A DNA stretch of 64,000 nucleotides from the NCBI GenBank assembly GCA_027624955.1, contig JAQBTG010000004.1, forward strand, positions 1-64,000, read 5' to 3'. The position numbers and the translations under genes were made by a program. Position 1 is the first letter of the stretch, and each line of letters opens with the position of its first letter. The stretch is from Pseudomonadota bacterium (lineage in GTDB: Bacteria; Pseudomonadota; Alphaproteobacteria; UBA828). Shown in pieces: positions 9,024 through 17,855 of the stretch. The notes under the pieces are model-generated. The model ran no database searches and was not told the DNA's origin. It was given only the letters and a program-made list of their open reading frames with translations.

Positions 9024-9230
9024 ATGGCGGAGATTACGAATCTCAACCAATACCGCAAGCAGCGGAAGAAAGAGGAAACGCGGAAGACCGGCGCCTTAAA
9101 TAAAGAACGCACCGGGCGCACGCGGATAGAGCGCTTAGTCGAGAAAATCAGCGCAGAGCGGCAGGATTTGGAACTAGACGGAAAAAAATTCATCGACCGT
9201 GCTCGTCTAAAGGACAAAGACACGGAGTGA
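9024..9230 (+). CDS. DUF4169 family protein
   Basis: 68-aa, highly charged protein with the DUF4169 pattern: MAEITNLNQYRKQRK at the start, then a Lys/Arg/Glu-rich helix and a LDGKKFIDRARL segment near the end. The function of the family is unknown; it is typical of Alphaproteobacteria. A GGAAG site precedes the ATG. In many relatives it is directly followed by a ribbon-helix-helix gene, but here it stands alone, facing the lipoprotein gene that ends at 9255. Confidence 0.8.
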   Translation: MAEITNLNQYRKQRKKEETRKTGALNKERTGRTRIERLVEKISAERQDLELDGKKFIDRARLKDKDTE

Positions 9231-9254
9231 AGCGCGTTGCGGCGTAGCTGACGG

Positions 9255-9860
9255 CTAATTTAGAAAATTGTCGAAGTGCCGCCTGATGCCTTGCTCTTGG
9301 CTGGTGTTGAAATCGTTCATCACGGCGATGGTCAGATCGTTATAAATTTGATCCCGCTCGCTGAGCGAAACATTCTCTGGCGTGGTCCGCGTGCGCGTCG
9401 CTTCGGTGGACGTAAACGCCAAAACCTCGCCGTTCTCATCGCTGATCTCGATTCTGACCTGTAGGCGGGCATCGACCCGCTCGGCCTGTTCAGTGGTGAA
9501 CAAACCCTCCAAATCCGTGTTGGTCTCCAATTCCTCAGAGACAGCGCTGGCGTCCTCGATGATGACATGCATGACGTTGGGCCCGCCTTCCGCCTTTAAG
9601 CGGTCGTCGCTCCAGCGGAGGAGCGCTGCAGAGATCGGGGTCGGAAAGAGATGTTCGACATTGGGCGGGCGCAGCGGCGAGCGATATTTCTCGACTATTT
9701 CAATGCGCCCGACTTTGAGACTCAACGCCGGCAGATGTTTAAAAGAAAGCTCCGGGATGACCGGACGCGTCACTGTGGTCTCGCAAGCACCTAAGGCGCC
9801 GACAGCGATCACTGCGATAGCGAAGATCCATGTTTTTGTTCTAAACAGCCGCCTTATCAT
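9255..9860 (-). CDS. Putative lipoprotein
   Basis: 201-aa protein exported as a lipoprotein: two Arg-rich clusters at the start, a hydrophobic core and a lipobox LGAC with the Cys near residue 26. I chose the start at 9860 because AAGGAGAG lies 7-8 bases before it and it gives a normal-length signal peptide; an upstream ATG at 9887 is possible. The mature part is mixed alpha/beta and I do not recognise a named family. It lies 52 bases after hslO in the same direction and may be transcribed with it. Its function cannot be told from sequence. Confidence 0.7.
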   Translation of the reverse strand: MIRRLFRTKTWIFAIAVIAVGALGACETTVTRPVIPELSFKHLPALSLKVGRIEIVEKYRSPLRPPNVEHLFPTPISAALLRWSDDRLKAEGGPNVMHVIIEDASAVSEELETNTDLEGLFTTEQAERVDARLQVRIEISDENGEVLAFTSTEATRTRTTPENVSLSERDQIYNDLTIAVMNDFNTSQEQGIRRHFDNFLN

Positions 9861-9912
9861 GGCCGGTCTCTCCTTATGAGCGGTCATGCCGCTTCTCCGT
9901 CCCTGTTTGGGG

Positions 9913-10917
9913 TCACGCTGCATATATGGCGTCGAGCTCGATATCAGCAAAGGATTCGGACTTATTGCAGAACTGACAGGTCACCACCACCCGGCCATCG
10001 ATATTTAACGCCCTGATCTCAGCTTGAGGGAGCGCCTTTAGAGTATTTTCGACGCGGTCGCGCGAGCAGCGGCAGCCAAAGGCCATTCGGCGCGGCGGAT
10101 GAACGCGCACCGATTCCTCGTGAAACAGGCGGAACAGCAAGGTATCGGAGCCGAGTGCCGGGTCGAGAAGTTCGACCGGTGTCACACTGCTCATGAGGAT
10201 TACGGCGCGGCGCCAATCTTCGTTTGCCTCCTGGTCTTCCAGTCCAGCGCCCGGCGTGTCGGGCAGTGCATCGCGCCCGAGCGGCCTGTCATATCCGCCA
10301 CCGCCCGGCTCGTGCTGGAGCATGAGTGCGCCGCCGCGCCACCCGCCTGAGACGCACTCGGCGGCGAGTTGGATCGCGGTTGCGATCTGTTCGGATTGGC
10401 GGAAATAATTATGCGCGCACTCGCTTAGAGTCGCGCCTTCGAGCGCCACGATCCCCTGATAGCGTTCCGTATCCGGCCCCTGGTCGACGGTAAAGGCGAG
10501 ATGTCCGGCGCCCAGCAAACGGGGCACTGAGCCTTCTTCTCCAGCCGCCAGCGCGGCGGCAAGCGCATCGGAGTCAAAATCAGCGTAGCCGCGCAGCGTG
10601 CCGGAGCTGGTGATATCGGCGACCATCATGCTGAGCGGCCCGTCACCGCGCGTCTGCACGGTGAACACGCCGTCATATTTGATCGTGCTTGCCAGAAGCG
10701 TGCTCAGGGCAATCAACTCGCCGAGCAGACGCGACACCGGGGCAGGATAATCATGCTGAACCAACACGGTGTTGAGCGCGTTGCCCAAGCGCACCTGGCG
10801 GCCGCGGACCCCGGCTTTGTCGAGCCGAAAGCTGCGGACGAAATCATCCGGCGAGGCGTTCGGAGCGATCGTGGGAGCGACGGAGGGGGCAGCAGTGGGG
10901 GCGGTGGTTTTAGTCAT
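9913..10917 (-). CDS. hslO: Redox-regulated chaperone Hsp33
   Basis: Cytoplasmic holdase chaperone that becomes active when oxidised. The four zinc-binding cysteines near the C-terminus are present as CRC (in FGCRCSRDRV) and CQFC (in VVTCQFCNKS), the redox switch of the family. Start taken as the ATG at 10917, which overlaps the argF stop codon as ATGA; the first 15 residues are Ala/Pro/Thr-rich and not conserved. Length 334 aa, slightly longer than E. coli Hsp33. Following argD-argF with coupled starts is a common arrangement in Rhodospirillales-like genomes. Confidence 0.93.
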   Translation of the reverse strand: MTKTTAPTAAPSVAPTIAPNASPDDFVRSFRLDKAGVRGRQVRLGNALNTVLVQHDYPAPVSRLLGELIALSTLLASTIKYDGVFTVQTRGDGPLSMMVADITSSGTLRGYADFDSDALAAALAAGEEGSVPRLLGAGHLAFTVDQGPDTERYQGIVALEGATLSECAHNYFRQSEQIATAIQLAAECVSGGWRGGALMLQHEPGGGGYDRPLGRDALPDTPGAGLEDQEANEDWRRAVILMSSVTPVELLDPALGSDTLLFRLFHEESVRVHPPRRMAFGCRCSRDRVENTLKALPQAEIRALNIDGRVVVTCQFCNKSESFADIELDAIYAA

Positions 10918-11828
10918 GAATCCCCGGCCAGGCACCAAAGCAAGATAGCCTCCTGTGCATGAAGGCGGTTTTCCGCCTCGTCAAAGACCAGCGAATGGGC
11001 GCCTTCAATAACCGCTTCAGTTACTTCGAGGCCGCGTTTGGCCGGCAGGCAGTGGAGAAAAACGGCGTCCGGTGCCGCGTCGGCCATGACTTCCTCGTTA
11101 ACCTGATAGGGCCGCAAGGCTTCTATCTTTTGCTTGCCGGCGTCGTCGCTCATGGAAATCCAGGTGTCCGTGACGACACAGTCTGCGCCGCGAACGGCGT
11201 CACGGACATTCTCCGTCACGTCCACATCGGCGCCCCGGGCGAGCGCCCAATCGAGGATTTCGCCGTCCGGCGGGTATGCGTTCGTGCATGCGAGGCGCAG
11301 CGAGAAGTCGAACTGCGCCGCTGCTTGAATCCACGTCGCCGCCATATTGTTGCCGTCGCCGAGCCAGGCGATGCGGCGCCCGGCAATGGCGCCTCGATGT
11401 TCCTCAAAAGTGAGCACATCGGCCATTAGCTGGCAGGGATGGGTGCGGTCAGTCAGGCCATTGATGATCGGCACGCCGGCATGTTGCACAAGTTGCAGCA
11501 GCGAATCATGGTTAGTGGTGCGCAGCAATATGGCATCGACATAGCGCGACAGTACGCGCGCCGTATCGCCGATCGATTCACCCCGGCCGAGTTGCAATTC
11601 GCCCGGCGACAGTGTGATCGAGCGGCCGCCAAGCTTGTACATGGCAACATCGAAGGAAATCCGCGTCCGTGTGGATGGGGTTTCGAAAATCATCGCCAGC
11701 GTCTTGCCGGCAAGCGCGTCTGGGTAGGTCTTGGGCACGCGTTTGAGTTCCGCGGCGCGGGAGATCATGTGTCGGAGAACTGCGGGCTCGAACATTTCGA
11801 GCCCGATAAAATGGCGGATTGCGCTCAC
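10914..11828 (-). CDS. argF: Ornithine carbamoyltransferase
   Basis: Makes citrulline from ornithine and carbamoyl phosphate in arginine synthesis. The carbamoyl-phosphate motif STRTRISF is at about residues 43-50, HPCQ follows near 130, and the ornithine/carbamoyl motif HCLPA is near 260. I place the start at the GTG at 11828 (VSAIRHFIGLEMF), which overlaps the argD stop as GTGA; this gives 304 aa, the usual length. The 3' end overlaps hslO by ATGA. These overlaps indicate an argD-argF-hslO operon with coupled translation. Confidence 0.95.
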   Translation of the reverse strand: MSAIRHFIGLEMFEPAVLRHMISRAAELKRVPKTYPDALAGKTLAMIFETPSTRTRISFDVAMYKLGGRSITLSPGELQLGRGESIGDTARVLSRYVDAILLRTTNHDSLLQLVQHAGVPIINGLTDRTHPCQLMADVLTFEEHRGAIAGRRIAWLGDGNNMAATWIQAAAQFDFSLRLACTNAYPPDGEILDWALARGADVDVTENVRDAVRGADCVVTDTWISMSDDAGKQKIEALRPYQVNEEVMADAAPDAVFLHCLPAKRGLEVTEAVIEGAHSLVFDEAENRLHAQEAILLWCLAGDS

Positions 11829-12994
11829 GATTCTATGCCAGCGCAGGCACGCTCCAGTGCCGCGCACGCTTCATCGATCTCCGCTTCGCCGATGATCAAC
11901 GGGGGTAGCAGGCGCAGCACATTGCCGTCGGCAACCACGCTGAGCAAACCCTGCTCGCGCAGCGCGGTCATCAAATTGAGATTGGAATCGGTGCATTGCA
12001 GACCGAGCATCAGGCCGACGCCGCGCACTTCCGAAAATACCCGTTTGTTGCCGATCAGGCCTTCGAGACGTTTGCGCAACAAAGCGCCCATGCGTTCAGC
12101 ATGGGCCAGGAATCCATCCGCCAGCATTTCATCGAGGACGGCATTGCCGACCGACGTAGCTAGAGGATTGCCGCCGAAGGTGGTGCCGTGCTTGCCGGGA
12201 ACGAGAGTCTCGGCGACCGCTTCGGTGGCCAGCACGGCGCCGATCGGGAAGCCGTTTCCGAGCGCCTTGGCCAAGGCCATGATGTCCGGCGTGACGCCTG
12301 ACCATTCATGCGCCCAGAGTTTACCGGTCCGCCCCATGCCGCATTGGATTTCGTCGTATATGAGCAAGATTCCAGCATTGTCGCAAAGCGCTCTCAAGCC
12401 GCTGAGGAATTCATGGTCCGCGACGCGAATGCCGCCTTCGCCCTGAACTGGCTCGACGATGATCGCGGCGGTCTCCGGTCCGATAGCGGCTTTTGCCGCG
12501 GCCAGATCATTCAATGCAATCTGGTCAAAGCCGTCGACCTTGGGGCCGAATCCATCGAGATGCTTTGCCTGTCCGCCGGCGGCGATGGTTGCCAGGGTGC
12601 GGCCATGAAAGGCGTTGACGGCGGTGATCACGCGGTAGCGCGCCGTGTCACCCTTGGTGCTGTGATAAATGCGCGCCATCTTGAGCGACGCCTCGACGGC
12701 CTCGGCGCCTGAATTACAGAAAAACGCCCTATCGGCGAAAGAATTAGCCACGAGGCGCTCGGCCAGACGCGCCTGGGGCTCGATATTATAAAGGTTGGAG
12801 ACGTGCCACAGCTTGTCTGCCTGATTCTTCAGCGCCTTGGTTACCGCGGGATGTGCATGGCCCAGACTGGTGACGCCGATGCCGCTGGCGAAATCGAGAA
12901 ATCGCCGACCGTCATCGGCGTATAGATAGGCACCTTCGCCGCGCTCAAAGGCGACATCGATACGGGCGTAATTCTGCACGAGTGCGGACGACAC
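11825..12994 (-). CDS. argD: Acetylornithine aminotransferase
   Basis: PLP-dependent class III aminotransferase converting N-acetylglutamate semialdehyde to N-acetylornithine (and possibly the lysine-pathway equivalent). The PLP-binding lysine lies in ALAKALGNGFPIGA, preceded by the aspartate motif LLIYDEIQCGMGRTG; YLYADDGRRFLDFASGIGV is the family N-terminal signature. I chose the GTG start at 12994, with GGAGG five bases upstream, giving 389 aa; the frame is open 24 codons further upstream. The gene begins an operon with argF and hslO, 115 bases after the ABC permease gene. Confidence 0.94.
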   Translation of the reverse strand: MSSALVQNYARIDVAFERGEGAYLYADDGRRFLDFASGIGVTSLGHAHPAVTKALKNQADKLWHVSNLYNIEPQARLAERLVANSFADRAFFCNSGAEAVEASLKMARIYHSTKGDTARYRVITAVNAFHGRTLATIAAGGQAKHLDGFGPKVDGFDQIALNDLAAAKAAIGPETAAIIVEPVQGEGGIRVADHEFLSGLRALCDNAGILLIYDEIQCGMGRTGKLWAHEWSGVTPDIMALAKALGNGFPIGAVLATEAVAETLVPGKHGTTFGGNPLATSVGNAVLDEMLADGFLAHAERMGALLRKRLEGLIGNKRVFSEVRGVGLMLGLQCTDSNLNLMTALREQGLLSVVADGNVLRLLPPLIIGEAEIDEACAALERACAGIES

Positions 12995-13109
12995 ACTTTC
13001 CTCCAGACTCCCCGAGGGGTGGTTTGCTACCCGCGAAGATTGCGCGCACGGATCGCAGGGAAGCAAGGAATATCGGGCCGCGGGCTCCGGAAGTCAACGC
13101 ACCCTCGGT

Positions 13110-13916
13110 TTACGACTTAAGGCGGTAGCCCGATGCCAATATTTTAAGGCATATCAACCACATAACCGCGATGCAGCCGAGCACGACGGCGGCTCCGACG
13201 GCGAGCGAGCCATCCGCATGGCCGATCATGCCGTAGCGGAAGCCGTCGATCAGGTAGAATAGCGGGTTGAATTTGCTTGCCGTTAAAAGCGGCTCCGGCA
13301 GCCGTTCGATGGAATAAAATGTTCCGGACAGAAAAGCCAACGGCGTGACGACAAAATTTGTCACCGCCGCCAGCTGATCAAATTTTTCGGCCCAGATCGC
13401 CGTTAACAGGCCGAGCAGGGAAAGCATCAGCGACGCGGCGACAGCGTGCAGCAGCAAAAAGCCGAGATCATGCACTTCGAGATGAACGAAGGGCAGCATC
13501 ACCAGCGACAGCACGAGCGCCACGACAAGGCCGCGCGAGACGCCGCCGAAGGCGAAGCCGATGAGTAATTCAACCGGGCTCAAGGGCGGCATCAACACAT
13601 CGACAACATTGCCCTGCACCTTGGAGATCATCAGCGAAGAGGAGGTGTTGGCGAAGGCGTTCTGCATCATCGCCATGACGATTAGTCCGGACGCCATGAA
13701 TTGCAGAAAACTGACGCCGCCAATCTCCGGCACGTAACGTCCAATAGCGAGGGCAAAAACGGCAAGAAACAGCAGACTGGTGATTGTCGGCGCGACGATG
13801 GTTTGCAGCCAGACCTTGAAGAAGCGGTGGCATTCCTTGCCGTAGAGCGTGCGCAGGCCGATCCAATTCACCACGCCGATGCGGCGCTCAGGAGGCATGT
13901 GCTGGTCTTTATCCAT
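13110..13916 (-). CDS. ABC-2 type transporter permease
   Basis: 268-aa integral membrane protein with about six hydrophobic helices (roughly residues 37-58, 75-95, 120-142, 150-172, 180-198 and 240-260), matching ABC-2 type permeases such as YadH or NodJ. The typical signatures are LISKVQGNVVDVLMPPLSPVE-like loop residues after helix 2 and PLAFLSGTFYSIERLP near 195-210. The ATPase partner is not adjacent. It lies 14 bases after the MscS-type channel gene and upstream of argD, in the same direction. The substrate is unknown. Confidence 0.85.
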   Translation of the reverse strand: MDKDQHMPPERRIGVVNWIGLRTLYGKECHRFFKVWLQTIVAPTITSLLFLAVFALAIGRYVPEIGGVSFLQFMASGLIVMAMMQNAFANTSSSLMISKVQGNVVDVLMPPLSPVELLIGFAFGGVSRGLVVALVLSLVMLPFVHLEVHDLGFLLLHAVAASLMLSLLGLLTAIWAEKFDQLAAVTNFVVTPLAFLSGTFYSIERLPEPLLTASKFNPLFYLIDGFRYGMIGHADGSLAVGAAVVLGCIAVMWLICLKILASGYRLKS

Positions 13917-13930
13917 TCAGGACCGTCAAT

Positions 13931-16285
13931 TCACGAGCGATCGTTGCCGCTGGGGCCGCCGCCGTTGCCGCCGTTGCCGCTAGGGCCGTCGCCGCTCGTG
14001 CCGCTATTGTCGCCCTGTTCTTTTTCGCTTGAAGCGGACGCTCCTTGTTTGGAAGGCTCGCCCTCGGTGGCGGCCGTAAGGCGGATGAAGGCCGGCGGTG
14101 CGCGGCCTTCTTTATCCTCGCCAAAATAGATGGTTTGATGCGGGAACGGCATTTCGATACCGCGCGCGTCGAAGGCAGTTTTGAGGCGGCGGTTATATTC
14201 GCGCCCGATGCCCCATTGTTTGCCCGCCGTGGTCTTCAGCCGGGCGCGCACGATGACGGCGGAATCCTCGAAACGGTCGAGGCCCATGATCGTGATGGGC
14301 TCCAAAATATCTGCGCCAAATTCGGCATCGGCGCGCAAGTCCTCGCCTACTTCGCGCAGAATTTCAGCAACCTCGTCATAATCTTCGCGGTATGCGACAC
14401 CCGCCTCGATCAGGTAATGCGAATAGTCCTTGGTCATATTGGTCACGGTCGAGGCTGAGCTGTACGGAATGGTGTGCACGTTGCCCTGCAGGTCGCGAAG
14501 ACGGATGGACCGGATGGAGATGGTTTCCACTACGCCTGTCGAGCCGCTGACGCTCACCACATCTCCGACAGCAAGGCTGTTCTCGAGGAGAATGAAGATG
14601 CCGGTGATGATATCCTTGACCAATGTTTGCGCGCCGAAACCAATGGCCAGGCCAATGACCCCGACGCCGGCCAGGATCGGCGTCACATCGATGCCGATTT
14701 CGGTAAGGATCATCAACAATGCAACAACGCCGATGACGATACGTAGGGTATTGCGCGCCAGCGGCAATAAAGTGCGCGCCCTCTGGCCGCGCTCCTTCTG
14801 CGTGCCTTCTTTGTCGGTGGCGCTGAGATAGCGGTCGATCACCGAACTGGTGACTTCCCATATTGCCAGCGCGATGAGGGCGATCACGACGATCGAGACC
14901 AGGCGACCGATGATGAGGCCGCCAATATCGCTGGCAATCCAGTTGAAGACGTCGATGTACCACGCTTCCGCCACCAGGGTGATGGCCAATGCGATCACGA
15001 ATAATTGCAGAATGATCCGCGCCACCGGCAGGTAGCGGCTGACCCGCTCCTGCATGCCGGGATAGCGCTCATTGACCGTGCTGCTCAGCCGGAACCCGCG
15101 GTCTACCGCTTTTTGGATGCCGATCAGGGCGAAGCCCATGGCCCAGACTATCGCGATAGTGGCGGCCGAGCTTTTGAGAAAGAATAAGAAGCCGTTTAAT
15201 CCCAGCGCCGCCGCCAACATGCCGCCGGCAAGAATGTACAGGATCGCCAGAACGTGCCAGAAATCGGCGACGCGGTAGGCGACGAGAAAAAACCCGCGCC
15301 AGCGTCTTTGTTCACCGCCAGAGCGCACCCAAGTCGCGAACGTCACCCTGTTTTGCAGAATCAGCGAAATCAGCAGGGCCACGACGATCAACCCCAGCAC
15401 TTTGACCAGCGCCTGATATCCGACCTCGGGCAAGCCCAGCAGCAGCACCGCCTGGCAGAAAAAATAGCCATAGACCGCGATGTTGATGAGGCGGCGCCAC
15501 CAGATGACGCAATAGACGGCGGTGCGGTCGCTGATGGTTGCCATGCGCAAATTGGGCGTCGCGGGCGCAAGGCCCTGATAAGCTGCGGTCTTGAGGAGCA
15601 CGGCAACCACATGTGCGTTGATCGCGGACAGCGCCACTAGGCGCACCACCTCATTCGGGTCCAACACCGCAAGCAAGCCATAACCGGCGCCGGCAAATGC
15701 GAGCGCCGGCACCACATGCATTAAATTGTACCCGAGCAGCATGAACGGACGCAGCCAGGGCGAGGGGCGCGGCCGGGATTCAAGAAAGCGCCGGGGTCGG
15801 CGCAGGCCGAATGAGAGAACCAACGCGGCGACAATGCCACCGCCGATCACCACGGCGAGCTTCCACACCATTTCAATCCAAATGCTGCGCGATTCCTCCG
15901 CCGACCATTCATCGCCGAGCCAACGGGCGGCTTCCGGTATGTTGGCGAGACCCTTAAAAAATCCGATCAATTCTTCGCCGACGCGCTCAAGGCCATCGGA
16001 AATATTCTTCATGGCCGAGGCGCCTGCGCTGGCGCTATCGTCGTTTGGGTCGAGCGCTTTGCGCGCCGCCAACAGGGTTTTGAGATCACCCAAAAAGCGC
16101 TTGCGCTCGGCCGGGTCTTCCAGCGTCTGCACCAATTCAGAAATTTCGTCATCGCTGAACGTCGCCGCACCGTCTTCCGCCGCTAGGGTCGGGAGCGGGG
16201 CCAACAGCAGCAAACCGGCGACAAGCATGGCCAGGGCGATCAAATACGCGCCGTTCAGTCGGCCAGTGAAAGTCGATCGCGTCAT
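13931..16285 (-). CDS. MscS-family mechanosensitive ion channel, long form
   Basis: 784-aa channel protein. A signal peptide (about residues 1-35, ending in LPTLA) is followed by a soluble region to about 130, then some ten membrane helices. The MscS domain is at about 530-690: pore-lining helix GVGVIGLAIGFGAQTLVKD, then GDVVSVSGSTGVVETISIRSI and the HTIPYSSA segment. Such channels release solutes on hypo-osmotic shock. The last 50 residues are Ser/Gly/Asn-rich and low in complexity, with GPSGN repeated. It precedes the ABC permease by 14 bases, so the two may be co-transcribed. Confidence 0.92.
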   Translation of the reverse strand: MTRSTFTGRLNGAYLIALAMLVAGLLLLAPLPTLAAEDGAATFSDDEISELVQTLEDPAERKRFLGDLKTLLAARKALDPNDDSASAGASAMKNISDGLERVGEELIGFFKGLANIPEAARWLGDEWSAEESRSIWIEMVWKLAVVIGGGIVAALVLSFGLRRPRRFLESRPRPSPWLRPFMLLGYNLMHVVPALAFAGAGYGLLAVLDPNEVVRLVALSAINAHVVAVLLKTAAYQGLAPATPNLRMATISDRTAVYCVIWWRRLINIAVYGYFFCQAVLLLGLPEVGYQALVKVLGLIVVALLISLILQNRVTFATWVRSGGEQRRWRGFFLVAYRVADFWHVLAILYILAGGMLAAALGLNGFLFFLKSSAATIAIVWAMGFALIGIQKAVDRGFRLSSTVNERYPGMQERVSRYLPVARIILQLFVIALAITLVAEAWYIDVFNWIASDIGGLIIGRLVSIVVIALIALAIWEVTSSVIDRYLSATDKEGTQKERGQRARTLLPLARNTLRIVIGVVALLMILTEIGIDVTPILAGVGVIGLAIGFGAQTLVKDIITGIFILLENSLAVGDVVSVSGSTGVVETISIRSIRLRDLQGNVHTIPYSSASTVTNMTKDYSHYLIEAGVAYREDYDEVAEILREVGEDLRADAEFGADILEPITIMGLDRFEDSAVIVRARLKTTAGKQWGIGREYNRRLKTAFDARGIEMPFPHQTIYFGEDKEGRAPPAFIRLTAATEGEPSKQGASASSEKEQGDNSGTSGDGPSGNGGNGGGPSGNDRS

Positions 16286-16483
16286 TCTATTTTTATGCTG
16301 TCGGCGCTTGGGCCGCGCCGAGTTTCTGGTAATTCAGGATACATTCCGCGCAACAAACCCCGCCCGGCGATAATTTTCAACAATTTCCTTGATTTAAGCG
16401 CTGTGCAAACGGGTTTAGGCCGAGTCTGGACAGGTTTTGGTCAGCGTGACAGATTGCTCCGGGGACGGAGCCGGCCCGCCTGG

Positions 16484-16513
16484 ACGGCGCAGGATAATAC
16501 GGCGCAGGATAAT
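16484..16513. repeat. 15-bp tandem duplication before arsC
   Basis: ACGGCGCAGGATAAT occurs twice in perfect tandem (16484-16498 and 16499-16513), ending 14 bases before the arsC start codon. It lies just upstream of the ribosome-binding site, within the likely leader or promoter. Confidence 0.85.
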
Positions 16514-16527
16514 GAAGAGGCGATAAC

Positions 16528-16875
16528 ATGACGGTGACGATCTATCACAATCCGCGCTGTTCGAAATCACGCCAGACCTTGCAATTATTGCGCGACAACG
16601 GCGTCGAGCCGGAAATCGTCGAATATTTGAAGGCGCCGCCGAGCGCGTCCGAGATCAAGAATATTCTCGCCATGCTGAAAATGGCGCCGCGCGACTTGAT
16701 GCGCAAGAAAGAGGCACCCTATGGCGAACGTGGCCTGGCCGATGAAAGCCTCTCGGAGCTGGAGCTGATTGAAGCGATGCGGGCTGAACCAGTATTGATC
16801 GAGCGGCCAATCGTCGTCAGCGGCGGCAACGCAGCGCTCGGCCGCCCGCCCGAAAACGTCCTGACGCTGCTTTGA
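16528..16875 (+). CDS. arsC: Arsenate reductase, glutaredoxin-coupled type
   Basis: 115-aa ArsC-family reductase, which turns arsenate into arsenite using glutathione/glutaredoxin. The nucleophilic Cys11 lies in HNPRCSKSR, and arginines that bind the oxyanion are visible in LMRKKEAPY, ERPIVV and LGRPPENV. The start ATG follows GAAGAGG. No arsenite efflux gene or ArsR regulator is nearby, so a broader role in redox or as a Spx/YffB-like protein cannot be excluded, but the three arginines and ERPIV segment favour ArsC. It is followed closely by the deacetylase-like gene. Confidence 0.87.
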   Translation: MTVTIYHNPRCSKSRQTLQLLRDNGVEPEIVEYLKAPPSASEIKNILAMLKMAPRDLMRKKEAPYGERGLADESLSELELIEAMRAEPVLIERPIVVSGGNAALGRPPENVLTLL

Positions 16876-16910
16876 CGCGGCGCTCCGCGCCTTCGAATTC
16901 AAGCAAACCC

Positions 16911-17855
16911 ATGCTGCCTGCCATCGTCTTTCATCCCGATTACACCGTGCCGCTGCCGCCGGGCCACCGCTTCCCGATTGGTAAATTCGGCCGCATCAAG
17001 GAATTGTTGCTGGCCGATGGGGCGATCCACCACGACGCGCTGCGCCGGCCCGAGCCGGTGACGGAAGCGCAGCTTCGCCAGGCCCATACGCCCGAATATG
17101 TCGCGACGATACTGGGCCTTACGCTCGACAAGAAGGCCGAGCGTCGCCTGGGGTTACCGCTTTCTGCAGCCTTGGTGCGGCGCGGGCGCGCCGCTGTTGG
17201 CGGCACCCTCCTAACAGCCCGCCTCGCCCTGGAAGAAGGTCTTGCCTGCAATGTCGCTGGCGGTAGCCATCATGCCTTTCCCGGTCAAGGCGCAGGGTTT
17301 TGCATCTTCAACGACGTGGCGGTGACGATTACTGTGCTCCGCCGCGAAGCAACAATTCAAAAGGCGCTGGTGATTGATTGCGATGTGCATCAGGGCGACG
17401 GCACGGCGGCATTTTTCCAGAACGAGCCGGACGTTTACACATTTTCGCTGCACTGCGAGGCCAATTATCCGCACGTCAAGGAAGTCAGCGATTTGGATAT
17501 CGGTGTGCCGGCGGGTACTGGCGATGCCGTGTATCTTTCGGTGGTCGAAAGCCATGTCGGGCCGCTCCTCGACAGGCACCGGCCCGACATTGTTTTTTAC
17601 AACGCCGGCGTGGACCCGCATCAACAAGACAAGCTGGGCAAGCTGGCGCTGAGCGATGCCGGGCTGCGCGCCCGCGATGATCACGTCATAGAAAGTTGCC
17701 TGCGACGCGGCGTCGCATTGGCCTGTGTCGTCGGCGGCGGCTATGCCGATGATCTCGATGTCCTTGCCCGGCGCCATGGCATCCTGCACCGTGCCGCCAC
17801 GGCGGCGTTCGCGGCGCGCACCCAGCACGCAACAAACCGGGAGAAAGCGATATGA
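16911..17855 (+). CDS. Histone deacetylase-family amidohydrolase
   Basis: Zinc hydrolase of the HDAC/AcuC/acetylpolyamine amidohydrolase superfamily, about 314 aa. Active-site motifs are GGSHHAFPGQGAGFC (His pair), IDCDVHQGDGTA (zinc-binding Asp and His), a second Asp in NAGVDPHQQD and the Tyr loop GGGYADD. Substrates in bacteria include acetylated polyamines and acetyl-lysine proteins; which one applies here cannot be told. I chose the ATG at 16911 (MLPAIVFHPDY); a TTG at 16872 overlapping the arsC stop would add 13 residues without similarity to the family. The stop overlaps the next gene as ATGA. Confidence 0.88.
   Translation: MLPAIVFHPDYTVPLPPGHRFPIGKFGRIKELLLADGAIHHDALRRPEPVTEAQLRQAHTPEYVATILGLTLDKKAERRLGLPLSAALVRRGRAAVGGTLLTARLALEEGLACNVAGGSHHAFPGQGAGFCIFNDVAVTITVLRREATIQKALVIDCDVHQGDGTAAFFQNEPDVYTFSLHCEANYPHVKEVSDLDIGVPAGTGDAVYLSVVESHVGPLLDRHRPDIVFYNAGVDPHQQDKLGKLALSDAGLRARDDHVIESCLRRGVALACVVGGGYADDLDVLARRHGILHRAATAAFAARTQHATNREKAI

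Noticed and set aside
11439-12446. 335-codon plus-strand frame
   Set aside because: Antisense to argF and argD; no domain seen.
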